Part shown: positions 1 to 8,403 of the stretch, in pieces
Layout: each line of letters opens with the position of its first letter
How positions within the stretch are numbered: the stretch's first letter is position 1
Assembly (NCBI RefSeq): GCF_027484205.1
Contig: NZ_JAIXUB010000001.1
Location: 191,528-255,527, forward strand
Direction of reading: 5' to 3'
DNA from: Flavobacterium sp.
Lineage (GTDB): Bacteria; Bacteroidota; Bacteroidia; Flavobacteriales; Flavobacteriaceae
DNA length: 64,000 bases
Made by a program: the position numbers and the translations under genes
The notes under the pieces: model-generated
Seen by the model: only the letters and a program-made list of their open reading frames with translations
What the model was told of the DNA's origin: nothing
Databases searched by the model: none

Positions 1-567
1 GGATTGGTTGAATATATGGCGCACGACCAAGGAGCATTCCCTAAAGGCGGTTATCGTATGACATTTACTGATAATCACGATATGAATTCTTGGAACGGAA
101 CACCATTTAAAAACTTTGGAAAAGGACTTGAAGCGGCTATAGTTTTTTCAAATGTTGTCAACGGAATGCCATTAATTTACAGCGGACAAGAAGCCGGTTT
201 AAATAAATCTTTGAAGTTTTTTGACAAAGATTCTATCGAATGGAAAGAACATCCACACAGACAATTATTCACAACACTATTTGAATTAAAACACAAAAAT
301 CAAGCACTTTGGAACGGAGAACATGGTGGTGCAATGGTCAGAATATACAATGATAAAATGGATAAAATTGTATCTTTTTCTCGTGAAAAAAACGGAGATA
401 AAATTATTCCAATCATCAATTTTAGTGATGAAAAAGTGACGGTTGTTTTAAACTCCAAATATGAAAAAGGAACGTATAAAGATTTGTTTTCAGGACAAAC
501 TTACACTTTCAAAGGTAATGATTCTGTGACCTTAAATCCTTGGGGTTATTTGGTATTGATAAAATAA
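1..567 (+). CDS. alpha-amylase (GH13), C-terminal part; 5' end outside window
   Basis: This is the end of a glycoside hydrolase family 13 protein, which would hydrolyse alpha-glucans. The frame is open from the first base, so the TTG at base 4 is not a start and the gene is cut by the window edge. Visible motifs are TFTDNHDMNSW, which is conserved region IV of GH13 with the transition-state His-Asp pair, and a YSGQEAGL segment that closes the catalytic barrel. The last 80 or so residues look like the small beta-sandwich C domain, ending in NPWGYLVL. The catalytic Asp and Glu of regions II and III lie upstream of the window. Exact specificity cannot be told from this part. Confidence 0.85.
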   Translation, partial: GLVEYMAHDQGAFPKGGYRMTFTDNHDMNSWNGTPFKNFGKGLEAAIVFSNVVNGMPLIYSGQEAGLNKSLKFFDKDSIEWKEHPHRQLFTTLFELKHKNQALWNGEHGGAMVRIYNDKMDKIVSFSREKNGDKIIPIINFSDEKVTVVLNSKYEKGTYKDLFSGQTYTFKGNDSVTLNPWGYLVLIK

Positions 568-652
568 ATTGTAATAAAATTAACAAAAGTTGATTAGTAC
601 TATTTAAGAAATAGCAACCTTTTTTAGTATTTTTACATCAAATTTTTAAGAA

Positions 653-2875
653 ATGAAATTATACAAAATTGCTATTACAGTTCTAACATTTGCTTGTTTT
701 ACAATCAATGCACAAGAATCCAATTTAAAAAACATAAAAAAATTAACTTTTGGTGGTGATAACGCTGAAGCTTACTTTAGCCCAGATAGCAAAAGTTTAA
801 CTTTGCAAGTAACAAATACTGCGTTTGGTGTGCCTTGCGATCAAATTTTCATGTTGGATTTACAACAACAAGAAATCAATTCGAAAAGTTTAAAATTAAT
901 TTCAAATGGTAAAGGACGTACCACATGTTCGTTTTATATGCCTGATGGAAAACATATTTTATACGCTTCAACACACGAAGGAAATATAAACTGTCCAGCG
1001 CCACCAAAACCAAAAGACGGAAAATACCTATGGGCAGTTTATCCAGAATTTGATATTTATATTTCTGATTTACAAGGTAATATTGTAAAAAAACTTACTG
1101 ATTCACCAGGTTATGATGCAGAGGCAGTGGTTTCTCCTGATGGTAAAAAAATTGCTTTCACTAGTATGAGAAGTGGCGATTTAGAACTTTACACAATGGA
1201 TATTGACGGAAGCAATGTAAAACAAATCACTACTGGCTTAGGTTATGATGGTGGAAGTTTCTTTTCACACGATAGTAAAAAATTAGTTTTTCGCTCTTCT
1301 CGTCCAAAAACTGATGAAGCAATCAAAGAATATAAAGATTTTTTAGCTGAAAATGTAGTTGCTCCAACAGAAATGGAAATCTATACTTGCAACGTTGACG
1401 GAACTGATTTAAAGCAAATTACCCATTTAGGAAAAGCAAATTGGGCACCTTATTTTACTCCAAATGATAAGAAAATCATCTTTTCTTCCAACCATCATTC
1501 CACAAGAGGTTATGATTTCCAATTATATACAATTGATTTAAATGGTGAAAATTTAAAACAAATTACTTATGAAAGTGAGTTTAATGCGTTTCCAATGTTT
1601 TCGCCTGATGGAAAAAAATTAGTTTTTTCGAGTAACCGTCAACAAGAACAAAAAAGAGAAACTAATGTATTTATTGCGGATTGGGTTGAAACCGATGAAG
1701 TTGAAAATGCAAGCGAAAAAAATCTTAAAAAACACATTACATTTTTATCTTCTGATGATTTGAAAGGAAGATTGACAGGTTCGAAAGAAGAAAAAATTGC
1801 TGCTGATTATTTAGTTAAAGAATTGAAAACATTAGGATTAAAACCTTATGACAAGAAAAATTATATTCAAAGTTTTACTTACTCATTAAAATTAAATCCA
1901 AAAGATTCTCTTGATGTAAAACAAAATTCAGGTCGAAATGTAATTGCCTATTTAGACAATAAAGCTTCAAAAACTATTGTTATTGGTGCGCATTATGACC
2001 ATTTAGGATTGAACGAACACAAACATTCTACAAAACCAAATTCTGATGGAGAAATACACAATGGTGCAGACGACAATGCTTCGGGTGTTGCAGGTGTTTT
2101 AGAATTAGCACGAATTTATTCTCAAAATAAAACCACTGAAAAAGCTAACTATGTTTTTGCCTTATTTTCGGGTGAAGAAGATGGTTTAATTGGTTCTAAA
2201 AAAATGGCTGAAACTGTTAAAACACTTTTCCCAAATGTTACTGCTATGATTAATATGGACATGATTGGTCGATTAGAAACTGCTAAAAAAGAATTAACTG
2301 TTGGTGGTGTTGGTACTTCACCTGAGTTTAGTAAAATGGCAGAAAAAAATAAACCTGCAGGATTTAATTTGACTTTAGATGAAAGTGGCGTTGGACCTTC
2401 TGACCACACTTCGTTTTATTTGAAAGATATTCCAGTGTTGTTTTTCTTTACAGGAACACATAATGATTACCATAAACCAAGTGATGACGAGGACAAAATC
2501 AATTATTATGGTGTAACAAACATTGTAAATTATGCTTTCAGAATGATTTCTGATATTAGCAATCAAGAAAAAACAGAGTTTACAAAAACAAAAACTACAG
2601 CAACAAAATCACGACCAAAATACAAAGTAACGTTAGGAATTATGCCTGATTATACTGATCATGGCGATGGATTGCATGTTGATGGCGTTACTGAAGGAAG
2701 ACCTGCTGACCTTGCCGGAATTAAAGAAGGTGACATTATTATAAAAATTGGAACTTACGAAATTAAAGAAGTATATAGCTACATGGAATGTTTAGCAAAA
2801 CTAAACGCAGGTGACGAACTTCCTGTAACTTATGTAAGAAATGGCGAAACAAAAACTGTTACAGTAAAATTTTAA
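653..2875 (+). CDS. secreted M28 family zinc aminopeptidase with TolB-like propeller and PDZ domain
   Basis: The 740-residue protein starts with a signal peptide ending near INAQ. Residues about 25-345 hold repeats of the type FSPDGKKLVFSS, a TolB/WD40-like beta-propeller. Residues about 355-620 are an M28 peptidase with all metal ligands visible: H447 in HYDHLG, D473 in GADDNASG, the catalytic E508 and metal E509 in GEEDG, the MDMIGR Asp and H607 in DYHKPSDD. A PDZ domain covers about 640-740. The likely role is periplasmic or secreted removal of N-terminal amino acids from peptides, with the propeller and PDZ domain helping to bind substrate. It is followed after 10 bases by an LRR gene, so the two are probably co-transcribed. 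The fold assignments are from motifs; substrate is unknown. Confidence 0.9.
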   Translation: MKLYKIAITVLTFACFTINAQESNLKNIKKLTFGGDNAEAYFSPDSKSLTLQVTNTAFGVPCDQIFMLDLQQQEINSKSLKLISNGKGRTTCSFYMPDGKHILYASTHEGNINCPAPPKPKDGKYLWAVYPEFDIYISDLQGNIVKKLTDSPGYDAEAVVSPDGKKIAFTSMRSGDLELYTMDIDGSNVKQITTGLGYDGGSFFSHDSKKLVFRSSRPKTDEAIKEYKDFLAENVVAPTEMEIYTCNVDGTDLKQITHLGKANWAPYFTPNDKKIIFSSNHHSTRGYDFQLYTIDLNGENLKQITYESEFNAFPMFSPDGKKLVFSSNRQQEQKRETNVFIADWVETDEVENASEKNLKKHITFLSSDDLKGRLTGSKEEKIAADYLVKELKTLGLKPYDKKNYIQSFTYSLKLNPKDSLDVKQNSGRNVIAYLDNKASKTIVIGAHYDHLGLNEHKHSTKPNSDGEIHNGADDNASGVAGVLELARIYSQNKTTEKANYVFALFSGEEDGLIGSKKMAETVKTLFPNVTAMINMDMIGRLETAKKELTVGGVGTSPEFSKMAEKNKPAGFNLTLDESGVGPSDHTSFYLKDIPVLFFFTGTHNDYHKPSDDEDKINYYGVTNIVNYAFRMISDISNQEKTEFTKTKTTATKSRPKYKVTLGIMPDYTDHGDGLHVDGVTEGRPADLAGIKEGDIIIKIGTYEIKEVYSYMECLAKLNAGDELPVTYVRNGETKTVTVKF

Positions 2876-2885
2876 TTCAATTATC

Positions 2886-3311
2886 ATGAAAAAAGTACTA
2901 TTATTATTATTCTTATTTTCAATTGCATCTTATTCACAATGTGTTAAATGCAATTCGTTTGAAGAAGCAGATAAAAACCCAACAATAGTTAAATCTATTA
3001 TTATCAATTCTTATGTTCATGATATTGAGTTGAATGAAATTCCAAAATCAATTGAGAAGTTTGTAAACCTTGAAATTTTATTTCTTTCCGATCAACAATT
3101 CACTTCAGTTCCTGCAGAAATTGGAAAACTTACTCACTTAAAAAGTATAAGTTTTGGTGGTTGCATGCTAAAAACAATTCCAGATGAACTATTTCAATTG
3201 AAAGAACTTGAAGAAGTTATATTAGCAAACAATGAGTTTTCTGATGAATACAAAGCAACGTTAGAAAAAAGATTCAAAGCAGAATTACCTAAAGTAAAAG
3301 TTATGCTTTAA
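2886..3311 (+). CDS. secreted leucine-rich repeat protein
   Basis: A 141-residue protein with a signal peptide (hydrophobic stretch LLLLFLFSIASYSQ). After it come about three leucine-rich repeats, readable as NLEILFLSDQQFTSVP, HLKSISFGGCMLKTIP and ELEEVILANNEFS. LRRs usually bind other proteins; no catalytic motif is visible. It begins 10 bases after the M28 peptidase stop and is closed by a clear terminator, so it is the last gene of that unit. Its partner is unknown. Confidence 0.75.
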   Translation: MKKVLLLLFLFSIASYSQCVKCNSFEEADKNPTIVKSIIINSYVHDIELNEIPKSIEKFVNLEILFLSDQQFTSVPAEIGKLTHLKSISFGGCMLKTIPDELFQLKELEEVILANNEFSDEYKATLEKRFKAELPKVKVML

Positions 3312-3330
3312 TACAAAACATAAACATTTT

Positions 3331-3369
3331 AAAAATCCGTTTTATCAAGTTGAAACGGATTTTTTTTTA
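3331..3369 (+). terminator. Rho-independent terminator
   Basis: Stem AAAAATCCGTTT (3331-3342) pairs with AAACGGATTTTT, followed by a long T run. It ends the M28 peptidase-LRR unit just before the toxin-antitoxin promoter. Confidence 0.8.
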
Positions 3370-3384
3370 CAAAAAAGCTAATTA

Positions 3385-3401
3385 TTACCAAAATTTGGTA
3401 A
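3385..3401. promoter_or_regulatory. perfect palindrome, candidate ParD operator overlapping the promoter
   Basis: TTACCAAA-A-TTTGGTAA is a perfect 8-bp inverted repeat with a one-base centre, 23 bases before the antitoxin start. It overlaps TAACTTTA (3399-3406), a one-mismatch match to the Bacteroidota -7 box TAnnTTTG. Ribbon-helix-helix antitoxins usually repress their own operon through such palindromes. That it is the operator is inference. Confidence 0.5.
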
Positions 3402-3423
3402 CTTTACATAAAATTAGATTATT

Positions 3424-3672
3424 ATGGGACGTAACACATCAGTTTCTTTAGGTGATTATTTTGAAGATTTTGTTGACAACAGAGTTTCAGAAGGAAGATT
3501 TAAGAATGCAAGTGAAGTAATTCGTGCTGGTTTACGATTACTTGAAGAAGAGGAAAATAAGATTATAGTATTAAAAAAGGCTATCAACGAAGGAATAGAA
3601 AGTGGAATAGCTAAAGATTTTGATGCAAAAAAACACCTTGAATCACTAAAAGCAAAAAAGAGAAATGGTTAA
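3424..3672 (+). CDS. parD: type II antitoxin, ParD/CopG family
   Basis: This 82-residue protein has the ribbon-helix-helix pattern of ParD antitoxins: the beta strand NTSVSLGDYFEDFV is followed by two helices with FKNASEVIRAGLRLLEEEE. The C-terminal tail (about residues 45-82) is charged and would wrap the toxin. It overlaps the toxin gene by 8 bases, as expected for coupled translation. The family binds ParE-type toxin and represses its own promoter; a palindrome sits just upstream. Confidence 0.85.
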   Translation: MGRNTSVSLGDYFEDFVDNRVSEGRFKNASEVIRAGLRLLEEEENKIIVLKKAINEGIESGIAKDFDAKKHLESLKAKKRNG

Positions 3673-3964
3673 ATTTCATCTAACCAACAAAGCCGTAGAA
3701 GATTTAAGTAAAATTTGGGATTACACTTTTGAAATTTGGTCAGAACATCAAGCAGGTAGGTATTATTTTGAACTACTTCAAGATTGTCAAGAAATAGCAA
3801 AAAATCAAAATTTAGGCAGAAATTACAATGAAATAATCAACGATTTATTAGGTTATAAATCCAATCAACACATTATATTTTACAGGATAATAAACGAAAA
3901 TGAAATAGAAATCATCAGATTTCTTCATTCACGAATGGACTTAAAAAGTAGAATTGGAGAGTGA
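3665..3964 (+). CDS. parE: type II toxin, RelE/ParE family
   Basis: A 99-residue RelE/ParE-superfamily toxin. It begins with FHLTNKAVEDLSKIWDYT, the typical N-terminal strand and helices, and ends with the FYRIINENEIEIIRFLHSRMD strand pair that is the hallmark of ParE toxins. By family it should poison DNA gyrase or, less likely, act on ribosomes. Gene order (antitoxin first, 8-base overlap) supports a working pair. No frameshift or stop interrupts it. Confidence 0.85.
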   Translation: MVKFHLTNKAVEDLSKIWDYTFEIWSEHQAGRYYFELLQDCQEIAKNQNLGRNYNEIINDLLGYKSNQHIIFYRIINENEIEIIRFLHSRMDLKSRIGE

Positions 3965-4000
3965 TATATACATATAATAAAATAAAATTAGAAAACAGCT

Positions 4001-4228
4001 ATGCTAGAATTAATCATAATATCAATAACTCTAGCTACATTGGGTTCTATCATTTACTTTGTTCGATATAAAGATAAGGGAAAACCTAAAGTTGGAGTAA
4101 AAAGAAATAATAATTCAGAATATTTAAATAACTATTCAGAATTGAAATTATATTGGAGTTCAATCTTTCTATTTATTTTTGGCTTGACTGTTTTAATAGC
4201 GATTTTAATAATAGAGTTAATTTTATAA
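4001..4228 (+). CDS. small membrane protein of unknown function
   Basis: A 75-residue protein with two predicted membrane spans, residues about 2-20 and 52-75, and a basic loop between them (RYKDKGKPKVGVKR). It lies 36 bases after the ParE gene on the same strand and may ride on that transcript. The family was not recognised. Confidence 0.5.
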   Translation: MLELIIISITLATLGSIIYFVRYKDKGKPKVGVKRNNNSEYLNNYSELKLYWSSIFLFIFGLTVLIAILIIELIL

Positions 4229-4271
4229 ATCATGTTTAAAAAAAATTCTTAAAAAACTAATAATCAAATGT

Positions 4272-4300
4272 TAAAAAAAAATCCCGAATCAATCGGGATT
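4272..4300 (-). terminator. Rho-independent terminator of carB
   Basis: AATCCCGA (4280-4287), a 5-base loop and TCGGGATT (4293-4300). Read on the minus strand it is followed by nine T residues, so it fits the end of carB. Fewer T residues follow on the plus strand. Confidence 0.75.
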
Positions 4301-4308
4301 TTCTATTT

Positions 4309-7161
4309 TTATTTACTCAAGTACATTTTTCGTCTACTATACAATTCGTAGAATTGATCATCTTTTAAATCATCAATAAACAAAATACTCTCACCTGTCG
4401 ATTTCATTTCTGGTCCAAGTGCTTTGTTTACATCTTTAAACTTACTGAAAGAGAAAACCGGTTGCTTAATCGCATAACCTTTCAACTGCGGATTGAAAGT
4501 GAAATCGGTTACTCTATTTTCACCAAGCATCACTTTGGTGGCATAATTTACGTAAGGTTCGCCATACGCTTTTGCAATAAACGGAACGGTTCTCGATGCT
4601 CTTGGATTGGCTTCAATGATATAAACCGTGTCATCTTTTATTGCAAATTGGATGTTTATCAAACCAACTGTTCGTAAAGCCAGAGCGATTTTCTTAGTAT
4701 GATCTTTTATTTGTTGCATTACAAATTCACCTAAATTAAATGGTGGCAAAGTCGCATTAGAATCACCTGAATGAATTCCGCAAGGCTCGATGTGTTCCAT
4801 AATTCCGATGATGTACACGTTTTCTCCATCGCAAATAGCATCAGCTTCTGCTTCTATTGCTCCATCTAAATAATGGTCAAGAAGCAATTTGTTTCCTGGA
4901 ATCGATTTTAATAAATCAATTACATGTTCTTCTAATTCTTGTTTGTTGATTACGATTTTCATTCCTTGTCCACCCAAAACATACGATGGACGAACTAGCA
5001 ACGGAAAGTCTAAACTATCAGCCAATTTAGAAGCTTCGTCAGCACTTTCAGCAATTCCGAATTTTGGAAACGGAATATTTAATTCAGTTAATAATTCTGA
5101 AAAACGTCCTCTATCTTCAGCTAAATCAAGAGCGTCGAATGAAGTTCCTAAAATTTTAATTCCGTATTTAGATAATTTTTCTGCTAGTTTCAAAGCCGTT
5201 TGTCCACCAAGTTGAACGATAACTCCTTCAGGTTTTTCATGACGAATGATATCGTAAATATGTTCCCAAAAAACGGGTTCGAAATACAATTTATCAGCCG
5301 TATCAAAATCGGTAGAAACCGTTTCTGGATTACAATTAATCATTATAGTTTCGTAACCACATTCTTTCGCTGCCAAAACTCCGTGAACACAAGAATAGTC
5401 AAATTCAATTCCTTGCCCAATTCTATTTGGTCCTGAACCCAAAACTACCACTTTCTTTCTGTCAGTTACAATACTTTCGTTATGAACGTATCTTTCACCA
5501 TTTGCTGTTTGAATTTCAGCTTCAAAAGTTGAATAATAATATGGAGTTTGTGCTTTGAATTCGGCCGCACAAGTATCAACCAATTTATAAACACGCTTGA
5601 TGTTCATGTCATCACGTAATTTATAAACCTGACTTTCCAAACAACCCAACATGTGCGCAATTTGTCTGTCGCCATAACCTTTTTGCTTTGCTTCAAGCAA
5701 TAATTCTTTTGGCAAAGTATCTATTTTATAGTTTGTGATTTCTCTTTCTAACAAATACAATTCTTCGTATTGTTTCAAGAACCACATATCAATTTTAGTA
5801 ATTTCGTGTATTCTGCTCAACGGAATTCCCATCGCAATGGCATCGTAAATTACGAAAACTCTGTCCCAACTTGCGAACGTTAATTTCTCAATAATTTGTT
5901 CATAGTTTTTATAACCTTTTCCGTCAGCACCAAGTCCATTTCGCTTAATTTCAAGTGATTGCGTTGCTTTGTGAAGCGCTTCTTGAAACGAACGACCAAT
6001 TCCCATAACTTCACCAACCGATTTCATTTGAAGTCCTAAAGTTCTGTCTGCACCTTCAAATTTGTCGAAATTCCAACGTGGTATTTTTACGATTACATAA
6101 TCTAAAGTTGGTTCGAATAAAGCCGAAGTTGATTTGGTAATTTGGTTTTGAAGCTCATCTAAATTGTAACCTAAAGCTAATTTCGATGCGATTTTGGCAA
6201 TTGGATAACCAGTCGCTTTTGATGCTAAAGCAGATGAACGCGAAACTCTCGGATTGATTTCGATGGCAACGATATCTTCTTTTTCATCAGGCGAAACGGC
6301 AAATTGCACGTTACAACCTCCAGCAAAATTTCCGATAGAACGCATCATCAAAATTGCCATATCACGCATCTTTTGAAATGTAGTATCCGATAAAGTCATC
6401 GCTGGCGCAACGGTAATTGAATCTCCAGTATGAATTCCCATTGGATCCATATTTTCAATCGAACAGATGATTACTACATTGTCATTTTTATCGCGTAAAA
6501 GTTCTAATTCATATTCTTTCCAACCTAATAATGCTTTATCAATCAACACTTCATGGATTGGTGACATTTCTAAACCGTAGGTTAATTTTTCGTCAAATTC
6601 TTCTTTGCTGTGTACAAAAGCTGCTCCAGTTCCACCCAACGTAAACGATGGACGAATTACTAATGGAAAACCAAATTCTTGTGCTATTTCTTTTCCTTTT
6701 AAGAACGAAGTAGCTGTTTTAGCTGGTGCTGCAGGAATACCAATTTTTTCTAATAATTGTTTGAATTGCTCTCGGTCTTCAGTAATATTGATGGCATTAA
6801 CATCTACACCAATCATTCTTACATTAAAATCTTCCCAAATTCCTTTTTCATCAGCTTCTAGGCACAGATTTAACGCGGTTTGTCCGCCCATTGTAGGAAG
6901 AACGGCATCAATTTGAGGATGTTCTTTAAGAATTTGGATGATAGATTTGGTTGTTAATGGCAATAAATAAACATGATCCGCCATAGATGGATCAGTCATG
7001 ATGGTTGCTGGATTAGAATTGATAAGGATTACTTCAATTCCTTCTTCACGAATGGAACGTGCTGATTGTGAACCTGCATAGTCAAATTCGCATGCTTGTC
7101 CAATAACGATTGGACCTGAACCAATTATTAAAACCGATTTGATTGAATTGTCTTTTGGCAT
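4309..7161 (-). CDS. carB: carbamoyl-phosphate synthase large subunit
   Basis: CarB makes carbamoyl phosphate from bicarbonate, ammonia (supplied by CarA) and two ATP, for pyrimidine and arginine synthesis. The start IKSVLIIGSGPIVIGQACEFDYAGSQ and the internal repeat KKVVVLGSGPNRIGQGIEFDYS mark the two homologous halves. Both ATP-grasp domains are visible (about 130-340 and 670-870), each with its MGGQTALNL or QLGGQTALKL segment. The protein has 950 residues, whereas E. coli CarB has 1073. The missing part is the C-terminal MGS-like domain that binds UMP and ornithine. The short form occurs in Flavobacteriia, so this is not a truncation specific to this strain. Its partner carA is not in the window. 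Confidence 0.97.
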   Translation of the reverse strand: MPKDNSIKSVLIIGSGPIVIGQACEFDYAGSQSARSIREEGIEVILINSNPATIMTDPSMADHVYLLPLTTKSIIQILKEHPQIDAVLPTMGGQTALNLCLEADEKGIWEDFNVRMIGVDVNAINITEDREQFKQLLEKIGIPAAPAKTATSFLKGKEIAQEFGFPLVIRPSFTLGGTGAAFVHSKEEFDEKLTYGLEMSPIHEVLIDKALLGWKEYELELLRDKNDNVVIICSIENMDPMGIHTGDSITVAPAMTLSDTTFQKMRDMAILMMRSIGNFAGGCNVQFAVSPDEKEDIVAIEINPRVSRSSALASKATGYPIAKIASKLALGYNLDELQNQITKSTSALFEPTLDYVIVKIPRWNFDKFEGADRTLGLQMKSVGEVMGIGRSFQEALHKATQSLEIKRNGLGADGKGYKNYEQIIEKLTFASWDRVFVIYDAIAMGIPLSRIHEITKIDMWFLKQYEELYLLEREITNYKIDTLPKELLLEAKQKGYGDRQIAHMLGCLESQVYKLRDDMNIKRVYKLVDTCAAEFKAQTPYYYSTFEAEIQTANGERYVHNESIVTDRKKVVVLGSGPNRIGQGIEFDYSCVHGVLAAKECGYETIMINCNPETVSTDFDTADKLYFEPVFWEHIYDIIRHEKPEGVIVQLGGQTALKLAEKLSKYGIKILGTSFDALDLAEDRGRFSELLTELNIPFPKFGIAESADEASKLADSLDFPLLVRPSYVLGGQGMKIVINKQELEEHVIDLLKSIPGNKLLLDHYLDGAIEAEADAICDGENVYIIGIMEHIEPCGIHSGDSNATLPPFNLGEFVMQQIKDHTKKIALALRTVGLINIQFAIKDDTVYIIEANPRASRTVPFIAKAYGEPYVNYATKVMLGENRVTDFTFNPQLKGYAIKQPVFSFSKFKDVNKALGPEMKSTGESILFIDDLKDDQFYELYSRRKMYLSK

Positions 7162-7203
7162 TGTAGTTAGTTTGTTGTGTTGTTGTTATTTTTTTTTGCC
7201 TCT

Positions 7204-7221
7204 AATCCCGAAGCTTCGGGA
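7204..7221. repeat. GC-rich palindrome, first copy of a 15-bp direct repeat
   Basis: TCCCGAAGCTTCGGGA at 7206-7221 is a perfect 16-bp palindrome. The string AATCCCGAAGCTTCG is repeated exactly at 7204-7218 and 7298-7312, the second time inside a larger structured element. This lies in the 302-base gap between carB and rpmH. Confidence 0.7.
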
Positions 7222-7287
7222 ACGAAGACTCAAAGTTTCAAAATTTTACTATCTTATAAATTAATCAATTTTGACTGCTGATAAGCT

Positions 7288-7376
7288 TAGCCCTGATAAT
7301 CCCGAAGCTTCGAGAGAAATCCTTTTTAATTTTTCTTTAAAATTAAAAAGATTGCAACGGATAGCGGGAAATAGCT
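7288..7376 (+). ncRNA. structured intergenic element, Flavo-1-like (copy 1)
   Basis: The element begins TAGCCCTGAT, has a long central stem (CTTTTTAATTTT paired with AAAATTAAAAAG) and ends with ACGGATAGCGGGAAATAGC. A second element with the same ends and a different stem occurs on the minus strand at 51489-51548. This layout is widespread between genes in Flavobacteria and resembles, from memory, the Flavo-1 RNA motif. I could not test that against a covariance model. It lies antisense to the carB leader. Function is unknown. Confidence 0.5.
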
Positions 7377-7409
7377 TTAAAAACTTATCAAAATTTATAA
7401 ACAGGTTTA

Positions 7410-7442
7410 AAAAAAAGCCGCTACTAATAAAAGTAACGGCTT
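7410..7442 (-). terminator. terminator of rpmH
   Basis: AGCCGCTACT and AGTAACGGCT (one mismatch) form a hairpin at 7416-7441. On the minus strand it is followed by a T run, just after the rpmH stop. Confidence 0.7.
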
Positions 7443-7464
7443 GATATTGATTAAAATCTAATCA

Positions 7465-7626
7465 TTATTTTTTGTGTCTTGGTTCAGAAGAAACTGTTAA
7501 TTTGTGTCTTCCTTTAGCTCTACGACGCGCAAGGACTTTTCTTCCATTTGCAGAAGCCATTCTGTCCATAAATCCGTGTTTATTTCTTCTTTTTCTTTTC
7601 GATGGTTGAAACGTTCTTTTGCTCAT
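7465..7626 (-). CDS. rpmH: 50S ribosomal protein L34
   Basis: This short gene encodes 53 residues. It reads [19 protein letters not shown] and continues with [20 protein letters not shown], which is L34 at once. L34 is a basic protein of the large ribosomal subunit that binds 23S rRNA. It has its own Bacteroidota promoter and its own terminator. It is not beside dnaA or rnpA, as it is in many other bacteria. Confidence 0.97.
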
Positions 7627-7686
7627 TGCTTTTTATCTTTAAAATCGTATAATAATCTTTTCTTGAGGTCTTTTTAAAACCGAGTG

Positions 7687-7716
7687 CAAATATACAACGA
7701 TTTTTATTACTTGCAA
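7687..7716 (-). promoter_or_regulatory. promoter of rpmH
   Basis: On the minus strand: TTG, 19 bases, then TATATTTG, a perfect Bacteroidota sigma-A promoter. The surrounding GTTGTATATTTGCACTC is almost identical to the rpmE2 promoter in this window. Confidence 0.75.
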
Positions 7717-7750
7717 GTAGTTTTTTAAAAATATTTTAATTTCCTTTTAT

Positions 7751-7758
7751 TATCTTTG
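7751..7758 (+). promoter_or_regulatory. -7 promoter box of the TPR-like gene
   Basis: TATCTTTG is a perfect TAnnTTTG box 21 bases before the ATG at 7780. A clear -33 TTG is not seen. Confidence 0.5.
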
Positions 7759-7779
7759 CAACCTTAAATAATCACTATT

Positions 7780-8295
7780 ATGTTTCACAGAAATATCAAA
7801 CTTATTTTAACAGGTTTAATCTTTATCGCAGCTATTTGGCAATTTACTGAAGGTAACATTGGAAATGGTATTTTCCTTATACTATTATCATTAATTCCTT
7901 TGTTTTTATACTTTAGAAATGAATATATTTTATTAGCATTTTTACAATTGCGTAAACAAAATTTTCCTGGTGCAAAAGCTTGGTTGGACAAAATCAAAAA
8001 CCCTGAAACGGCTTTAGTTCGCAAACAGCAAGGATATTATAATTATTTAAATGGTATTATGTTGTCACAAACGAACTTGATTCAAGCGGAAAAATATTTT
8101 AAAAAAGCAATCGAATTAGGATTGAACATGGATATGGATTTAGCTGTTGCGAAATTAAATTTAGCTGGAGTTGCAATGTCAAGAAGAAGAAAATTAGAAG
8201 CAACTAATTTGATTGCAGAAGTTAAAAAACTAGACAAACAAGGAATGCTTGCCGATCAAATAAAAATGATGAAAGAGCAGATGAAGAAAATCTAG
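7780..8295 (+). CDS. TPR-like inner membrane protein
   Basis: The 171-residue protein begins with two close membrane spans (about 8-22 and 29-46), followed by a soluble helical part. Residues about 75-145 look like tetratricopeptide repeats (QGYYNYLNGIMLSQTNLIQAEKYFKKAIELG). TPRs mediate protein contacts, so this is probably a membrane-bound scaffold; the partner is unknown. It has its own promoter box and ends at a strong bidirectional terminator. Confidence 0.65.
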   Translation: MFHRNIKLILTGLIFIAAIWQFTEGNIGNGIFLILLSLIPLFLYFRNEYILLAFLQLRKQNFPGAKAWLDKIKNPETALVRKQQGYYNYLNGIMLSQTNLIQAEKYFKKAIELGLNMDMDLAVAKLNLAGVAMSRRRKLEATNLIAEVKKLDKQGMLADQIKMMKEQMKKI

Positions 8296-8334
8296 TTGGC
8301 AGTATTCCGTGATCAGTTATTATGATACTTAAAT

Positions 8335-8366
8335 AAAAAAGTTCGCAAAAATTGCGAACTTTTTTA
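8335..8366. terminator. bidirectional terminator
   Basis: GTTCGCAA (8341-8348), a 3-base loop and TTGCGAAC (8352-8359), flanked by A and T runs. It serves both the plus-strand TPR-like gene and the minus-strand transglycosylase gene. Confidence 0.8.
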
Positions 8367-8403
8367 TTTAAAACATTTCTGCCAACTGAGCACTGCCAAC
8401 TGA

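Noticed and set aside
4462..6916. Several plus-strand ORFs of 70-108 codons inside carB
   Set aside because: They are antisense to a full-length, well-conserved CarB and have no family motifs.
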